A DNA stretch of 64,000 nucleotides. Source: Apostichopus japonicus. Taxonomy: Eukaryota > Echinodermata > Holothuroidea > Aspidochirotida > Stichopodidae. The position numbers were made by a program, and so were the translations under genes. Under the pieces are notes generated by a model, which saw only the letters and a program-made list of their open reading frames with translations, ran no database searches and was not told where the DNA came from. Shown piece after piece: positions 37,146-42,825 of this stretch. Location: contig NC_092574.1 of assembly GCF_037975245.1 (NCBI RefSeq), forward strand, positions 14,166,713-14,230,712. The letters run 5' to 3'. Position 1 is the stretch's first letter. Every line of letters begins with the position of its first letter.

Positions 37146-37568
37146 TAGATATATATATATAGATATATATATATATATAGATATATATGTATATGATTCA
37201 TGCATATGTTTTCATTAATAATTAGGCTTGAAAATACACTGGAGTATGCTCACCTGCACAGGCACTGCATTTTGCTTTCTCCCAATTGATTCACTCCTGT
37301 CCAGTTTCACCTCCTCATTATTCTCCAATTCTGTTAATTCATGCTTGGTGTCTTCTTTACCAACTGACAGCTGTCTTTGGGCATTCACATCTTCAAACCA
37401 AGATTTGCTGATCTCCCCTAAATGGCAACGATCCCTCTCTGTCAGCACAGAGCCGAGTTTGTCATTTCTGGTTTCGAGCTGACAAAACTGAACTAGCTTG
37501 GAACTGTCTGAAGTCACATCCAAGATTTCAGTGTTTAGGAAGAAACTGTGCGGTGAAAACCGTTGCAT
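2121..37568 (-). CDS. BRCA2: BRCA2 orthologue, 13 coding exons, C-terminus outside window
   Basis: Homologous-recombination mediator that loads RAD51 on single-stranded DNA in the nucleus. Coding exons in transcript order: 37568-37254, 36879-36738, 35990-35734, 33803-33636, 32774-30056, 29146-24458, 24076-23972, 22649-22565, 20273-20126, 19537-19421, 18469-18282, 16360-16232, 2346-2121. Every junction keeps phase and the sum is 9288 nt (3096 codons). Seen in order: a PALB2-binding motif (about residues 47-61), an acidic/charged region, about 15 BRC repeats (about 1400-2640), a basic linker, and the helical domain (about 2930-3075) with the DTPGVDP and [14 protein letters not shown] blocks. 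The OB folds and tower domain should follow beyond position 1; I found no such exon in 1-2120. The human protein is 3418 residues with 8 BRC repeats. Family identity is certain; the E8 donor (GTTGGT) is the weakest boundary. Confidence 0.96.
2668..2950. mobile_element. hAT-like MITE copy, right end truncated
   Basis: Begins CAGGCGCGTAGCCAAGG at 2668, followed by poly-G and poly-C. The internal text matches the 42073 copy up to CTCCCTTGGCAAAT, then the terminal CGCTACGCGCCTG is missing. It lies in the BRCA2 intron just upstream (in transcript order) of exon 13. Confidence 0.8.
6465..6535 (+). other. G-rich tract with quadruplex potential
   Basis: Several G3-G6 runs within 70 bases (GGAGGGGGAGTGGGGATGGG and onward). 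In the large BRCA2 intron; no gene. Confidence 0.7.
7856..7972. repeat. Alternating purine-pyrimidine (TG/CG/TA) tract with 22-bp palindrome
   Basis: Contains TGTGTGTGCGGG, ACGCATGCATG and the perfect palindrome TGTACGTACACG-TGTACGTACA at 7934-7955. Spurious Cys/Val-rich open frames come from it. Confidence 0.85.
8500..8850 (-). repeat. Dispersed repeat family C, copy 1
   Basis: Reverse strand reads GCCAGAGGCAAAAGGAATCT, ATGGCAATGGCATGTGTGTG and repeated TGACCT-type motifs. The same text is at 49893 and 57840 (plus) and partly at 36100-36300. I cannot name the family. Confidence 0.7.
10989..11065. repeat. (TA)n microsatellite
   Basis: Two long TA runs separated by ACAGTAG. Tyr/Ile open frames here are artefacts. 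Confidence 0.95.
11592..12560. repeat. Approximately 370-bp tandem repeat, 2.6 copies
   Basis: AGTAATTCAAGGTTATGCC begins copies at 11592, 11961 and 12331 (periods 369 and 370). Copies 1 and 2 carry the palindrome TGACGTCA inside CATGACGTCATG; copy 3 has lost it. The third copy ends near TTTTTAGTTTAAAT. In the BRCA2 intron, about 0.5 kb upstream of the first exon found of the nested gene. Confidence 0.92.
13090..15068 (+). CDS. Unrecognised Cys-rich single-pass membrane protein, nested antisense in a BRCA2 intron (5' exon(s) not found)
   Basis: Two exons: 13090-13420 and 14709-15068. The first follows CTCTGAACAG (an in-frame TGA lies just before it) and ends TATGTG|GTAAGC leaving one base. 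The second follows TTATTCACAG and completes that codon as Asp, then stays open to TGA at 15066-15068. The first exon encodes about 110 residues with eight Cys (including RRC and SCLC) and a possible N-glycosylation site (NQT), probably extracellular. The second has another NQT site, a hydrophobic segment ([19 protein letters not shown]) ending CCYYC, then EEEEEC and an acidic tail with IPPSYGE, a PPxY WW-domain ligand. An AATAAA-like site lies near 15140. The shape recalls Shisa/WBP1-type adaptors, but the Cys pattern does not match those I know. The signal-peptide exon must be upstream. Confidence 0.7.
13421..14708 (+). other. Intron of the nested plus-strand gene
   Basis: Begins GTAAGC and ends TTATTCACAG, with the phases of the flanking exons matching. 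Nothing else recognised. Confidence 0.65.
15069..16231. other. 3' flank of nested gene, AT-rich intron
   Basis: Contains AATAAA-like signals near 15140 and further AT-rich text. No other feature seen. Confidence 0.5.
16232..16360 (-). CDS. BRCA2: BRCA2 coding exon 12: helical domain core
   Basis: 129 nt, residues 2978-3021. [20 protein letters not shown] then [14 protein letters not shown] aligns almost residue for residue with human [20 protein letters not shown] and WIIWKLAAMECAFP. Acceptor TTGAACAG|TGCG, donor GGCAG|GTAAGT. A broken partial copy of this exon lies just upstream in the transcript (16430-16545). Confidence 0.97.
16430..16545 (-). pseudogene. Broken partial copy of BRCA2 exon 12 (tandem duplication)
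   Basis: A 135-bp period duplication: 16295-16429 (containing the first 66 nt of exon 12 and the adjacent intron) is repeated at 16430-16545. The copy reads [20 protein letters not shown], then Asn-His and TAA, with Pro changed to Ser in the conserved DTPG. It keeps an AG acceptor (GAAAAG) but lacks the second half of the exon and its donor. Confidence 0.88.
16917..17102. repeat. Approximately 62-bp minisatellite, three units, split by the solo LTR
   Basis: Units carry ATGGTTCAAAAATTTAAGTA-like text then CTCCAGGGCAAAA, starting near 16918, 16985 and 17049. A fourth unit (18195-18260) resumes directly after the LTR target duplication, showing the LTR inserted into an existing array. Confidence 0.85.
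17103..18189. mobile_element. Solo LTR of an LTR retrotransposon with 5-bp target duplication
   Basis: A 1087-bp element starting TGTTACGAGG and ending CAACGTAACA, so the ends are the inverted TGTTAC...GTAACA typical of LTRs. It is flanked on both sides by GTAAT (17098-17102 and 18190-18194). TATAAAAG at 17447-17454 is a plausible LTR promoter in plus orientation. No internal retroviral-type coding region is present, so it is a solo LTR left by LTR-LTR recombination. It lies in the BRCA2 intron between exons 11 and 12. Base composition is visibly more GC-rich than its surroundings. Open frames inside it are not genes. A Ty3/Gypsy or BEL origin would fit a 5-bp duplication. Confidence 0.88.
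18195..18260. repeat. Fourth unit of the minisatellite, beyond the solo LTR
   Basis: Contains ATGGTCCAAGTATTTAAGTA then CTCTCCAGGGC, the same unit as at 16917-17102. It ends about 20 bp from the BRCA2 exon 11 donor. Confidence 0.8.
18282..18469 (-). CDS. BRCA2: BRCA2 coding exon 11: start of helical domain
   Basis: 188 nt, residues 2916-2978. Contains [19 protein letters not shown] and [19 protein letters not shown], aligned with human AESFQFHTEDYFGKESL and ADGGWLIPSNDGKAGKEEF. The human DGGW tryptophan is Arg here. Acceptor CGACAG|ATT, donor ACGAG|GTAAGT leaving two bases. Confidence 0.95.
19421..19537 (-). CDS. BRCA2: BRCA2 coding exon 10
   Basis: 117 nt, residues 2877-2915, phase 0 at both ends. 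Acceptor ATCCAG|AAA, donor GAG|GTGAGA. Basic text [20 protein letters not shown] followed by ITLREAV sits where human has LAKTSTLPRISLKAAVGG; the [RI][IT]LxxAV pattern is shared. Confidence 0.85.
20126..20273 (-). CDS. BRCA2: BRCA2 coding exon 9 (pre-helical linker)
   Basis: 148 nt, residues 2827-2876. Charged helix-like sequence ([20 protein letters not shown]) then [17 protein letters not shown], which aligns loosely with human LQNARDIQDMRIKKK before the helical domain. Acceptor ACATAG|ACA, donor AAG|GTGAGT, phase 0 out. Confidence 0.85.
20535..22534 (+). pseudogene. Decayed 5'-truncated non-LTR retrotransposon (CR1/L2-like reverse transcriptase)
   Basis: The plus strand reads reverse-transcriptase text in several frames with stops and frameshifts. 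At 20575-20790: [10 protein letters not shown] and [13 protein letters not shown]. Near 20790: [20 protein letters not shown]. Near 20910: [16 protein letters not shown]. Near 21170: a VP-G-SVLGP-like block. Near 21255: an altered catalytic box read as ASDTS. At 21781-22080 there is an intact C-terminal piece ending [13 protein letters not shown] (TGAA)n tail at 22507-22534 marks the 3' end. It lies antisense to BRCA2 in the intron between exons 8 and 9. It is clearly inactive. Confidence 0.85.
22565..22649 (-). CDS. BRCA2: BRCA2 coding exon 8 (linker)
   Basis: 85 nt, residues 2799-2826, reading [19 protein letters not shown]. Acceptor TTTAAG|GTTG; the donor ATCAG|GTTGGT is weak, and GTGTTT a few bases on is an alternative. 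Its phase fits exon 7 and exon 9. A retroelement tail begins only about 30 bp downstream in the intron. Confidence 0.7.
22650..23971. other. BRCA2: BRCA2 intron between exons 7 and 8
   Basis: AT-rich, no repeat or gene recognised. Confidence 0.5.
23972..24076 (-). CDS. BRCA2: BRCA2 coding exon 7 (linker)
   Basis: 105 nt, residues 2764-2798, polar linker ([15 protein letters not shown]). Acceptor TTGCAG|CAC, donor CAGCAA-type GTGAGT. Phases match both neighbours. Supported by phase and splice signals only; the sequence itself is not conserved enough to align with human. Confidence 0.75.
24458..29146 (-). CDS. BRCA2: BRCA2 BRC-repeat exon 6 (equivalent of vertebrate exon 11)
   Basis: 4689 nt, residues 1201-2763, with acceptor TTTTTAG|GTCAT and donor AATG|GTAAAA. 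It carries about 15 recognisable BRC repeats (GFxTASG...ISxxALxxAKxL..D). Approximate plus-strand positions: 28455-28535, 28215-28300, 27320-27398, 26880-26963, 26725-26808, 26605-26697, 26290-26362, 26125-26197, 25960-26032, 25795-25867, 25550-25626, 25370-25440, 25185-25258, 25017-25092, and a weaker 24840-24900 (GFMTGKG). A degenerate unit lies at about 26447-26521. BRC repeats bind RAD51 through the FxxA motif. FRPFKPP at about residue 1599 resembles the vertebrate PhePP motif. The exon ends in a basic, Gln-rich stretch. Confidence 0.97.
25745..26390 (-). repeat. BRCA2: Tandem array of four 165-bp BRC units within BRCA2
   Basis: The block complementary to CCAGAAGCAGTTTGG starts at 25846, 26011, 26176 and 26341: an exact 165-bp (55-codon) period. 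All four units share the core [14 protein letters not shown][DE]D and similar spacers (MFET.ERKL..LD in the upstream-side spacers). The nucleotide similarity extends through the spacers, so this is segmental duplication and not just protein constraint. Confidence 0.95.
29147..30055. other. BRCA2: BRCA2 intron between exons 5 and 6
   Basis: 909 bp with GTAAGT donor and TTTTTAG acceptor; nothing else recognised. Confidence 0.6.
30056..32774 (-). CDS. BRCA2: BRCA2 large coding exon 5 (equivalent of vertebrate exon 10)
   Basis: 2719 nt, residues 295-1200 plus one base. The acceptor is TGCTTTAG|ATG; this ATG is internal, not the start, because upstream exons join in phase. Composition is very rich in Glu, Lys, Ser and Asp and is probably disordered. 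Near the 3' end [13 protein letters not shown] matches the K-FIY block at the end of human exon 10 and looks like a basic NLS. It ends AACA|GTAAGT; the leftover A plus GT of the next exon makes Ser. It is much longer than human exon 10 (about 1.1 kb). Confidence 0.93.
33636..33803 (-). CDS. BRCA2: BRCA2 coding exon 4 (SLGAE...SWTSSMATP block)
   Basis: Residues 239-294, 168 nt, phase 0 at both ends. [19 protein letters not shown] aligns with human SLGAEVDPDMSWSSSLATP, a highly conserved short N-terminal block. An ATG/CAT trinucleotide run (about 33848-33871) lies just upstream of the acceptor in the intron and can extend the open frame artificially. Confidence 0.93.
33804..35733. other. BRCA2: BRCA2 intron between exons 3 and 4
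   Basis: Contains a 12-bp stem hairpin (34557-34584, CAGGGAGTTGTT / AACAACTCCCTG) and an open plus-strand frame of 160 codons (34501-34983) without recognisable homology. Confidence 0.5.
33848..33871. repeat. (ATC)n microsatellite
   Basis: Eight or so ATC units, about 45 bp upstream of the BRCA2 exon 4 acceptor. It would read as poly-Met if the frame were extended. Confidence 0.9.
35734..35990 (-). CDS. BRCA2: BRCA2 coding exon 3
   Basis: Residues 153-238. Acceptor GATTAG|GTTC, donor CAG|GTAACT. It includes ETPQFVRG, matching the human HTPKFVKG segment that precedes SLGAE. Phase 1 in, phase 0 out, consistent with both neighbours. Confidence 0.87.
36100..36310 (-). repeat. Dispersed repeat family C, partial copy
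   Basis: Shares CAGACTTTGACCTCTGTTGA and AATAGGGTT with 8650-8700. In the BRCA2 intron upstream of exon 3. Confidence 0.65.
36738..36879 (-). CDS. BRCA2: BRCA2 coding exon 2
   Basis: Residues 106-153. It starts after AACAG with T-P-L-K-T (phase 0) and ends AGTG|GTAATC leaving one base, which joins with exon 3 to make Gly. TP-rich text (TPLKT, LFTPDQR) resembles the part of the human N-terminus just after the PALB2 site. No domain is recognised. Confidence 0.85.
37108..37192. repeat. BRCA2: (TA)n microsatellite in BRCA2 intron 1
   Basis: TA runs interrupted by GTA and GATA, about 60 bp downstream of the exon 1 donor in transcript order. Confidence 0.95.
37254..37568 (-). CDS. BRCA2: BRCA2 coding exon 1: start and PALB2-binding motif
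   Basis: Encodes residues 1-105. The start ATG (37568-37566) is chosen because an in-frame TGA lies three codons upstream (TGA CAA GCA ATG). An AG acceptor at 37591-37592 suggests a 5'UTR intron. [15 protein letters not shown] at about residues 47-61 aligns with the human N-terminal PALB2-binding helix (ADLGPISLNWFEEL), keeping the L-G-x-I-S-x-x-W-F-E core. The donor is CAG|GTGAGC, phase 0. The N-terminal extension before the motif is about 25 residues longer than in human. Confidence 0.9.
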
Positions 37569-38757
37569 TGCTTGTCACATCCTTGGTATCCTAAGATATA
37601 TTATAAGATATAGAAATTGATGACATAGCAAGCTAATCTGTCAGGGCAAACTACACTCTGCCATATTTGTTTTTGTTGATGTGATCATTATTTGGCTGTT
37701 AAGCATATTTGGGAGCAATGGTTAATGCCTTAATTGCTTATTCACCCGATCACGGTCTGTGAGCTGAGAGATTCATCAAGCCAGAGAGTTGTGTGTACTG
37801 TTCAGATGCATCAAACTATCTTGTATTGCATAAATTTTAGTGTATTGTACAAAATACCAAAGAGCATGCCCAAAGAAATTATATATTTTATCAACTATGA
37901 TTGTAAGCACTAGGAGGAGGTATGGCCCTGAGGTCCGTGAAGCAGACTCCAGTGTAGGCTATGGTGTTATGGGATCCTCCCAATGAAAACAAATGATGTG
38001 AAATAGTGCAATGTTCTGACTTTCTGAGGCATAATTAGTCAGTAAATGGGCTTTATACTTTTATGTATTATGGGAGGGGGATATTGAAAAGGGGGAAGGG
38101 TATTTACACCCTATCATCTGGATGAAAGTCTCCCAACGGCATGTTGAACCAATAACAACAAAATTAGGATCCCTTCAGGATTCAGATCTAGCCTAGATGC
38201 TATGTTGCACAGTAGACTTGCACTTAAGGTTTAGAACCTAACACCCAGAGATGTTTCAAAAGTTAGACACTGGAGTAAGGCTACTGTAACTGCCTAACAT
38301 GGATTTCCTAACCAAAGGTGATTAAACCAACGGTATTGCGTATAGCAACCGCTGAGATATACCTACAGATGCATACGCCTATGCTATATCCAGCTTAGGC
38401 TATTTATTTTATGTAAGGCCTAGAACATAGTGTAACTGTAAGTACGTTGCGAAAACGTGTGACTTATGTTCTTAGATATACATGTCTTGCCTAATTACCT
38501 TGCTGTACCCTAAGCAAACTTCGAAATAACAAATTAGCAGCACAATATGACTAATATCAGGGTTGAGATTAATTGTTGCACTCATGAGTTTGCTTATCTG
38601 GGTGCCCATCGTCTGATTTCCACAAGTTTTAGAACTCGCGCCATCGTACATGTAAGTCTAATCTCGATATATGGGATGCCGTTTTAACAACGTATGAGTA
38701 TACAAATATATTTACGATATATCAGACGCGGACTCAGGGATGTGTGGAGGTATACAC

Positions 38758-40872
38758 CAGGTGCGTATCCAGGGGGGGGGGGGCGTTGGGGGCGCGCGCC
38801 CCCCGGGTAAGAAAAAGAGAAGAGAAAAACAGAGAAGAAAAAAGGAAAAAAGAGGGGGAAAAAGAGGAGGAGGAGAGGAAGGAAGGGAAAAGAAAAAGAA
38901 GAAAGAGAGAAAAAGAGGGAGTAAAAGCAAAACGCGAAGACACCGGGAAGAGAAAGAAGAACAGTGACATCATTACAGCACTGAAGGGCAGCCAGTGACG
39001 GATCAATGATTTCGTAAAAGTGTGACTCACCCTACCCCTTACACCGACAACTCCAGTTTTTGACGTTTCCATTTTCCTCTGTCACTAATGATCTATATAT
39101 ATACTATATATGGTCTATCATAACGCGTGTGTAGAATTGTGCTATGAAACCAACTGTGGCTGGTCTCGAACTCGACCGTGTCGTCGGGGAACATGACGCA
39201 TTTTGGGATGGGGGCAACCGCCCGCCCCCCCCCCATTCAGCATTTTTTAAATGATATCGCTAAGTAATTTCAAAATAGAAAGTGCTTAGAGGCAACTTAC
39301 AAGGCATGGGAAGTGTCATTTCCAGCGATCTGGGAGACATTTTCGGCCAAAATTTGCTTGTACGCTTCGCGCCAACCTATGGTGGCGCTACGCTTAGATA
39401 ATTTGCCTACAGGCTTCGCCCCTCCCTTGGCAAATTCCTCGCTACGCGCCTGTTCGAATTTGTAACGCAAACAGCAGATATCACATCATATCAGTGAGCA
39501 TGAAAATGGCGTTCCAGGATGAAAAGCCTCAAAACTGTCCGACTTGCCTGAAAAAATAACCAAAAATTTTCGCGCGCGAAGCGCGCGTTCAACGTGTTCA
39601 TGTCAATATCATATACGCAAGCATCGGTTATTACATCGCATGCCATCATGTACCGTACGGTCCGTTCAAATTGCGCAGTATATCGCGGGATGCTAATGTA
39701 AACAACGACATGTCTCAAGTAGATGTATAAAAAGCATGGAGGTCCAATTATGTCAAAACTCTCTTTTATATTAGTAATGGCGAATTAGGGCCTACACCCC
39801 CGCCGCGCAGTGGTGGAGCGTCCATATGGTCAGGGGGGCGGATGCCCCCCTGACGGACTCAAATGGACTGCTGACGCCTTTTTCAGCTCTTTACCACTTT
39901 TTACTTATTCTAGATCATTGACTTTTTTATTGCGCTCTCATCTACTTATTGACATTTGTCACATTTTGTTGGTGTAATTTGGCGATGAAACCTTATTCTT
40001 CGTTTATCTGCAAATTAGCCAGGCCCGGAAAGGGTCATTTCCGGCGATCTAGGGAGTATCTTTACTCAAAAATTTTCTGTACGCTACGCGCCAACCAGTG
40101 GTGGCGCTCCGCTTAGATAGTGTCGAAAGGGCCCATTCAGACCATTCTCGCCACTCCTGACCAATACCCCTATCTCCGCCACTGCCGCCGCGCCTCCTAC
40201 GCCTATGTGTGTAGTGTTCGGTTTCGGAAATATCTGCTATTTTTTCATTTCCTTCAACCAAGTTTTATGATAGCCGTTATAACAGGTTTTAATATTTGTA
40301 CACCAATAAATTAACTGTGTCTGAATTTTAGAAAATTTCTGACCAACATTCTACATCACACTTCCCTCTACTCGTGCAATTTTGACCGGTCTGTTAGGGG
40401 TTGAAGGAAGTTTTTTCTATATTGGTTGTCCATAGATGAAATTTTGTACAACATTATGGGTATGTTTTGAAGTGAGTGTATTCACGAGAAATGTGAATTT
40501 TCAAATTCTGAACAAATATGGGGCTTAAAACCTTGAAAAGTGGGGCTGATGGGTATTGTGGGCCGCGACGTAGAATCACCTACAAAAGCAAAGACCCACA
40601 GGAGATGCGATCAGGTCGAACATGATGTGTGCCGAGTTGACAATCTTCAAAAAGGTTATGGATGGAAAAAAAAACTATTAGGAAATACTTGGTTCTCAGG
40701 CAAAAAGTGTACATCTGGTTGGTCATTTCAAGCCCGAGAAGTGCCGTTTCCGGTGATCTGGGGGGTTTCAAAACCAGAAATTTTCTTGTACGCTGCGCGC
40801 CAACCGATGGTGGCGCTCCGCTTAGATAGTAATTCGCGCCCCCAGGATTTGAAAATCCTGGATACGCGCCTG
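38758..40872. mobile_element. Cluster of hAT-like MITE pieces, possibly nested
   Basis: CAGGTGCGTATCCAGG at 38758 and CCTGGATACGCGCCTG ending at 40872 are near-perfect inverted repeats and could be the ends of one larger element. Inside are a copy at about 39200-39452 (ends GCTACGCGCCTG), a diverged one at about 39815-40125, and one at about 40735-40872. No convincing target duplication was seen for the outer ends. Small open frames here are repeat artefacts. Confidence 0.7.
38809..38925. repeat. Polypurine tract
   Basis: More than 100 bases almost entirely of A and G (AAAAGAGAAGAGAAAAA, GAGGAGGAGGAGAGG). It yields spurious Lys/Glu/Arg open frames on plus and Ser/Phe frames on minus. Adjacent to the left end of the MITE cluster. 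Confidence 0.9.
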
Positions 40873-41393
40873 TACACCCCTCCCCTTTCAAACTCACACG
40901 AGAAATGGAACTGTTTAATCTACACAACCATGAGTGTAGACCTAACATTCCCAAACAAATGCACAGCTTTGTACATATTGCAGGTGTATATATATGGTGA
41001 TATATAGTTGTGCAGTATACGGACCAAACATATTGTGAGAGGGGGTGGGTGGGGAATTAGCAATAAATATTTTAATGCAGACTATTAAATATTGATACAA
41101 CGTAAAGGGTAAAGAAAACAAGCAATATTCACATGATGGAAGATTTAAAACTACAATGAGGGGAAGCTTAAATATTGAGAGGCCGCTCCAGACGTGGCAA
41201 CCCCATCCTCCCGGGAGGAGAACTAAGCAAAGAAAAAAAAGAAATCCGTCTCTGGTGGATGGGCTGTTCCCCGGAAGAGCATGCTTCCAGAGGTTTACTC
41301 AGAAGCCCTCTGGACACCGGGTTCCTAAGCAGGAGGCCCCTCCCTCTGCTAAAGCTGAAGCCTCCTCCCAGTTTAAATAATCTAGCTTATCTA

Positions 41394-41462
41394 GAGAGGA
41401 TTTCAAATTATTTTTGAGTAGGTGTTATTGAACACCTACTCAAAAATATTTGAAATCCTCTC
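41394..41462. repeat. Near-perfect hairpin (33/32-bp arms, 4-base loop)
   Basis: The left arm GAGAGGATTTCAAAT...GTAGGTGTT is mirrored on the other side of ATTG by AACACCTAC...ATTTGAAATCCTCTC, with a single unpaired base. Intergenic between BRCA2 and OTUD4. Confidence 0.93.
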
Positions 41463-42072
41463 CTTAAGGAGATTTTGAATTAAGGGGTCGAGGAAAAGGT
41501 TTTTTTTTTAAATATTGTTGGTTTGAAACAATAAGTTGGTCAAAGAGGGGGATTGTGTTTGCTGCTTCAACCTGCCTTTTGACGGACCAAACATCATGTT
41601 CTGAACTAGGACGTTCTTATGTGCAACCGAATTCCAGCTTTAGATTTTGTGATTTGAATAAGGCTCCCAGGTCGTACAATGACATTAAATATATTGGTAT
41701 TGATGCTATTAATGTGTCTCAATAGCAAGTTATTCACGATTAAATCCATATCATTCATGGTGAGCGGTGATTGCATTTTGAATGAAAGAACTATTTACAT
41801 GTTGTTTCATTTGAAACAATTATCACGACATTCAATCACAACTCATACCTGTTGTTATACTGATCGAGTGAGCTAGCCTACTGTACGGACAATATGTTTC
41901 TTTCTCTTATTGCAATAGAGAACATGTTTCTCGTTCCTTCGTTGTGTGTTATCGACACACATGCCTGACTTGAATTGTTGCAAAACATCATTTTAGTAGG
42001 AAAACATGGAGTCATGCTTACATGCACTGTTGTGTACTATTGAATGTGGACCAAATTTACAAGGATATTTAG

Positions 42073-42345
42073 CAGGCGCGTAGCCAAGGGGGCGAAGGGG
42101 GCGACCGCCCCCCCCCCCCCTTGAGCATATTTTTTTAATGATTTTTTGATATCGCTAGTAATTTCAACAACAAAAATGGTTAGATGCAAATTAAAAGGCC
42201 TGGGAAGTGCCATTTCCAGCGATCTGGGGGGCATTTCCGGCTAAATTTTCTTGTACGCTTCGTGCCAACTTATGATGGCGCTACGCTTAGATAGTTTGCC
42301 TACATGCTTCGCTCCTCCCTTGGTAAATTCCTCGCTACACACCTG
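42073..42345. mobile_element. Complete hAT-like MITE copy with 8-bp target duplication
   Basis: Starts CAGGCGCGTAGCCAAGG and ends CTCGCTACACACCTG, giving terminal inverted repeats with a G-run just inside the left end and a C-run after it. It is flanked by ATATTTAG (42065-42072) and ATAGTTAG (42346-42353), 7 of 8 identical. Too short to code for a transposase. The internal text (GGGAAGTGCCATTTCCAGCG, TGTACGCTTCG) recurs at 2668, 39200, 40022 and 40740. Confidence 0.85.
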
Positions 42346-42658
42346 ATAGTTAGTCTCACCGGACAATATTTCCTTAGCAAATATGAATACTTTCTACAAG
42401 GGACAAAATATACTGCTACATAGGCCGGGACATACTTTCCAGTTAAATAGTGTCCGGACGGACATTTTTTCGTGGTATATATTGTCTGGCCGGACGTTAC
42501 TAATGTAACAAGGGACCAAATTAATTGTTACACGGCTCAGTTATCCAAACGGCGGCCCTGGGAAGCGATGGCGCATCATGAAATTGACGCCTTCGCCATC
42601 TCACCCTGTAGAGGTGCTGCATTGAGGCACATTGACCTTAGCAGTATCGTCACTTAGG

Positions 42659-42825
42659 AGTAGTAGCACCTCCTATTTAGAGTAGTAGCACCTCCTGTTT
42701 AGAGTAGTAGCACCTCCTGTTTAGAGTAGTAGCACTTCCTAATAAGAGTAGTAGCACCCCTGTTTAGGGTAGTAGCACCTCCTGTTTAGGGTAGTAGCAC
42801 CTCCAGTTTAGAGTAGTAGCGCCAG
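42659..42825. repeat. 22-bp minisatellite, eight copies
   Basis: AGTAGTAGCACCTCCTGTTT-type units start at 42659, 42681, 42703, 42725, 42747, 42768, 42790 and 42812. Intergenic, between the MITE at 42073 and OTUD4 exon 1. Confidence 0.93.

Noticed and set aside
38712-39072. Lys/Glu-rich and Ser/Phe-rich frames
   Set aside because: Products of the polypurine tract; no codon structure beyond base composition.
40540-41007. 155-codon plus-strand frame
   Set aside because: Runs through a MITE copy (40735-40872); not protein-like.
41156-41417. Two overlapping 74-80 codon frames in a GC-rich patch
   Set aside because: No recognised motif and no splice context; more likely an unidentified repeat fragment.
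42659-42825. Possible CRISPR-like repeat array
   Set aside because: 22-bp units are contiguous without unique spacers, and the genome is eukaryotic; it is a minisatellite.
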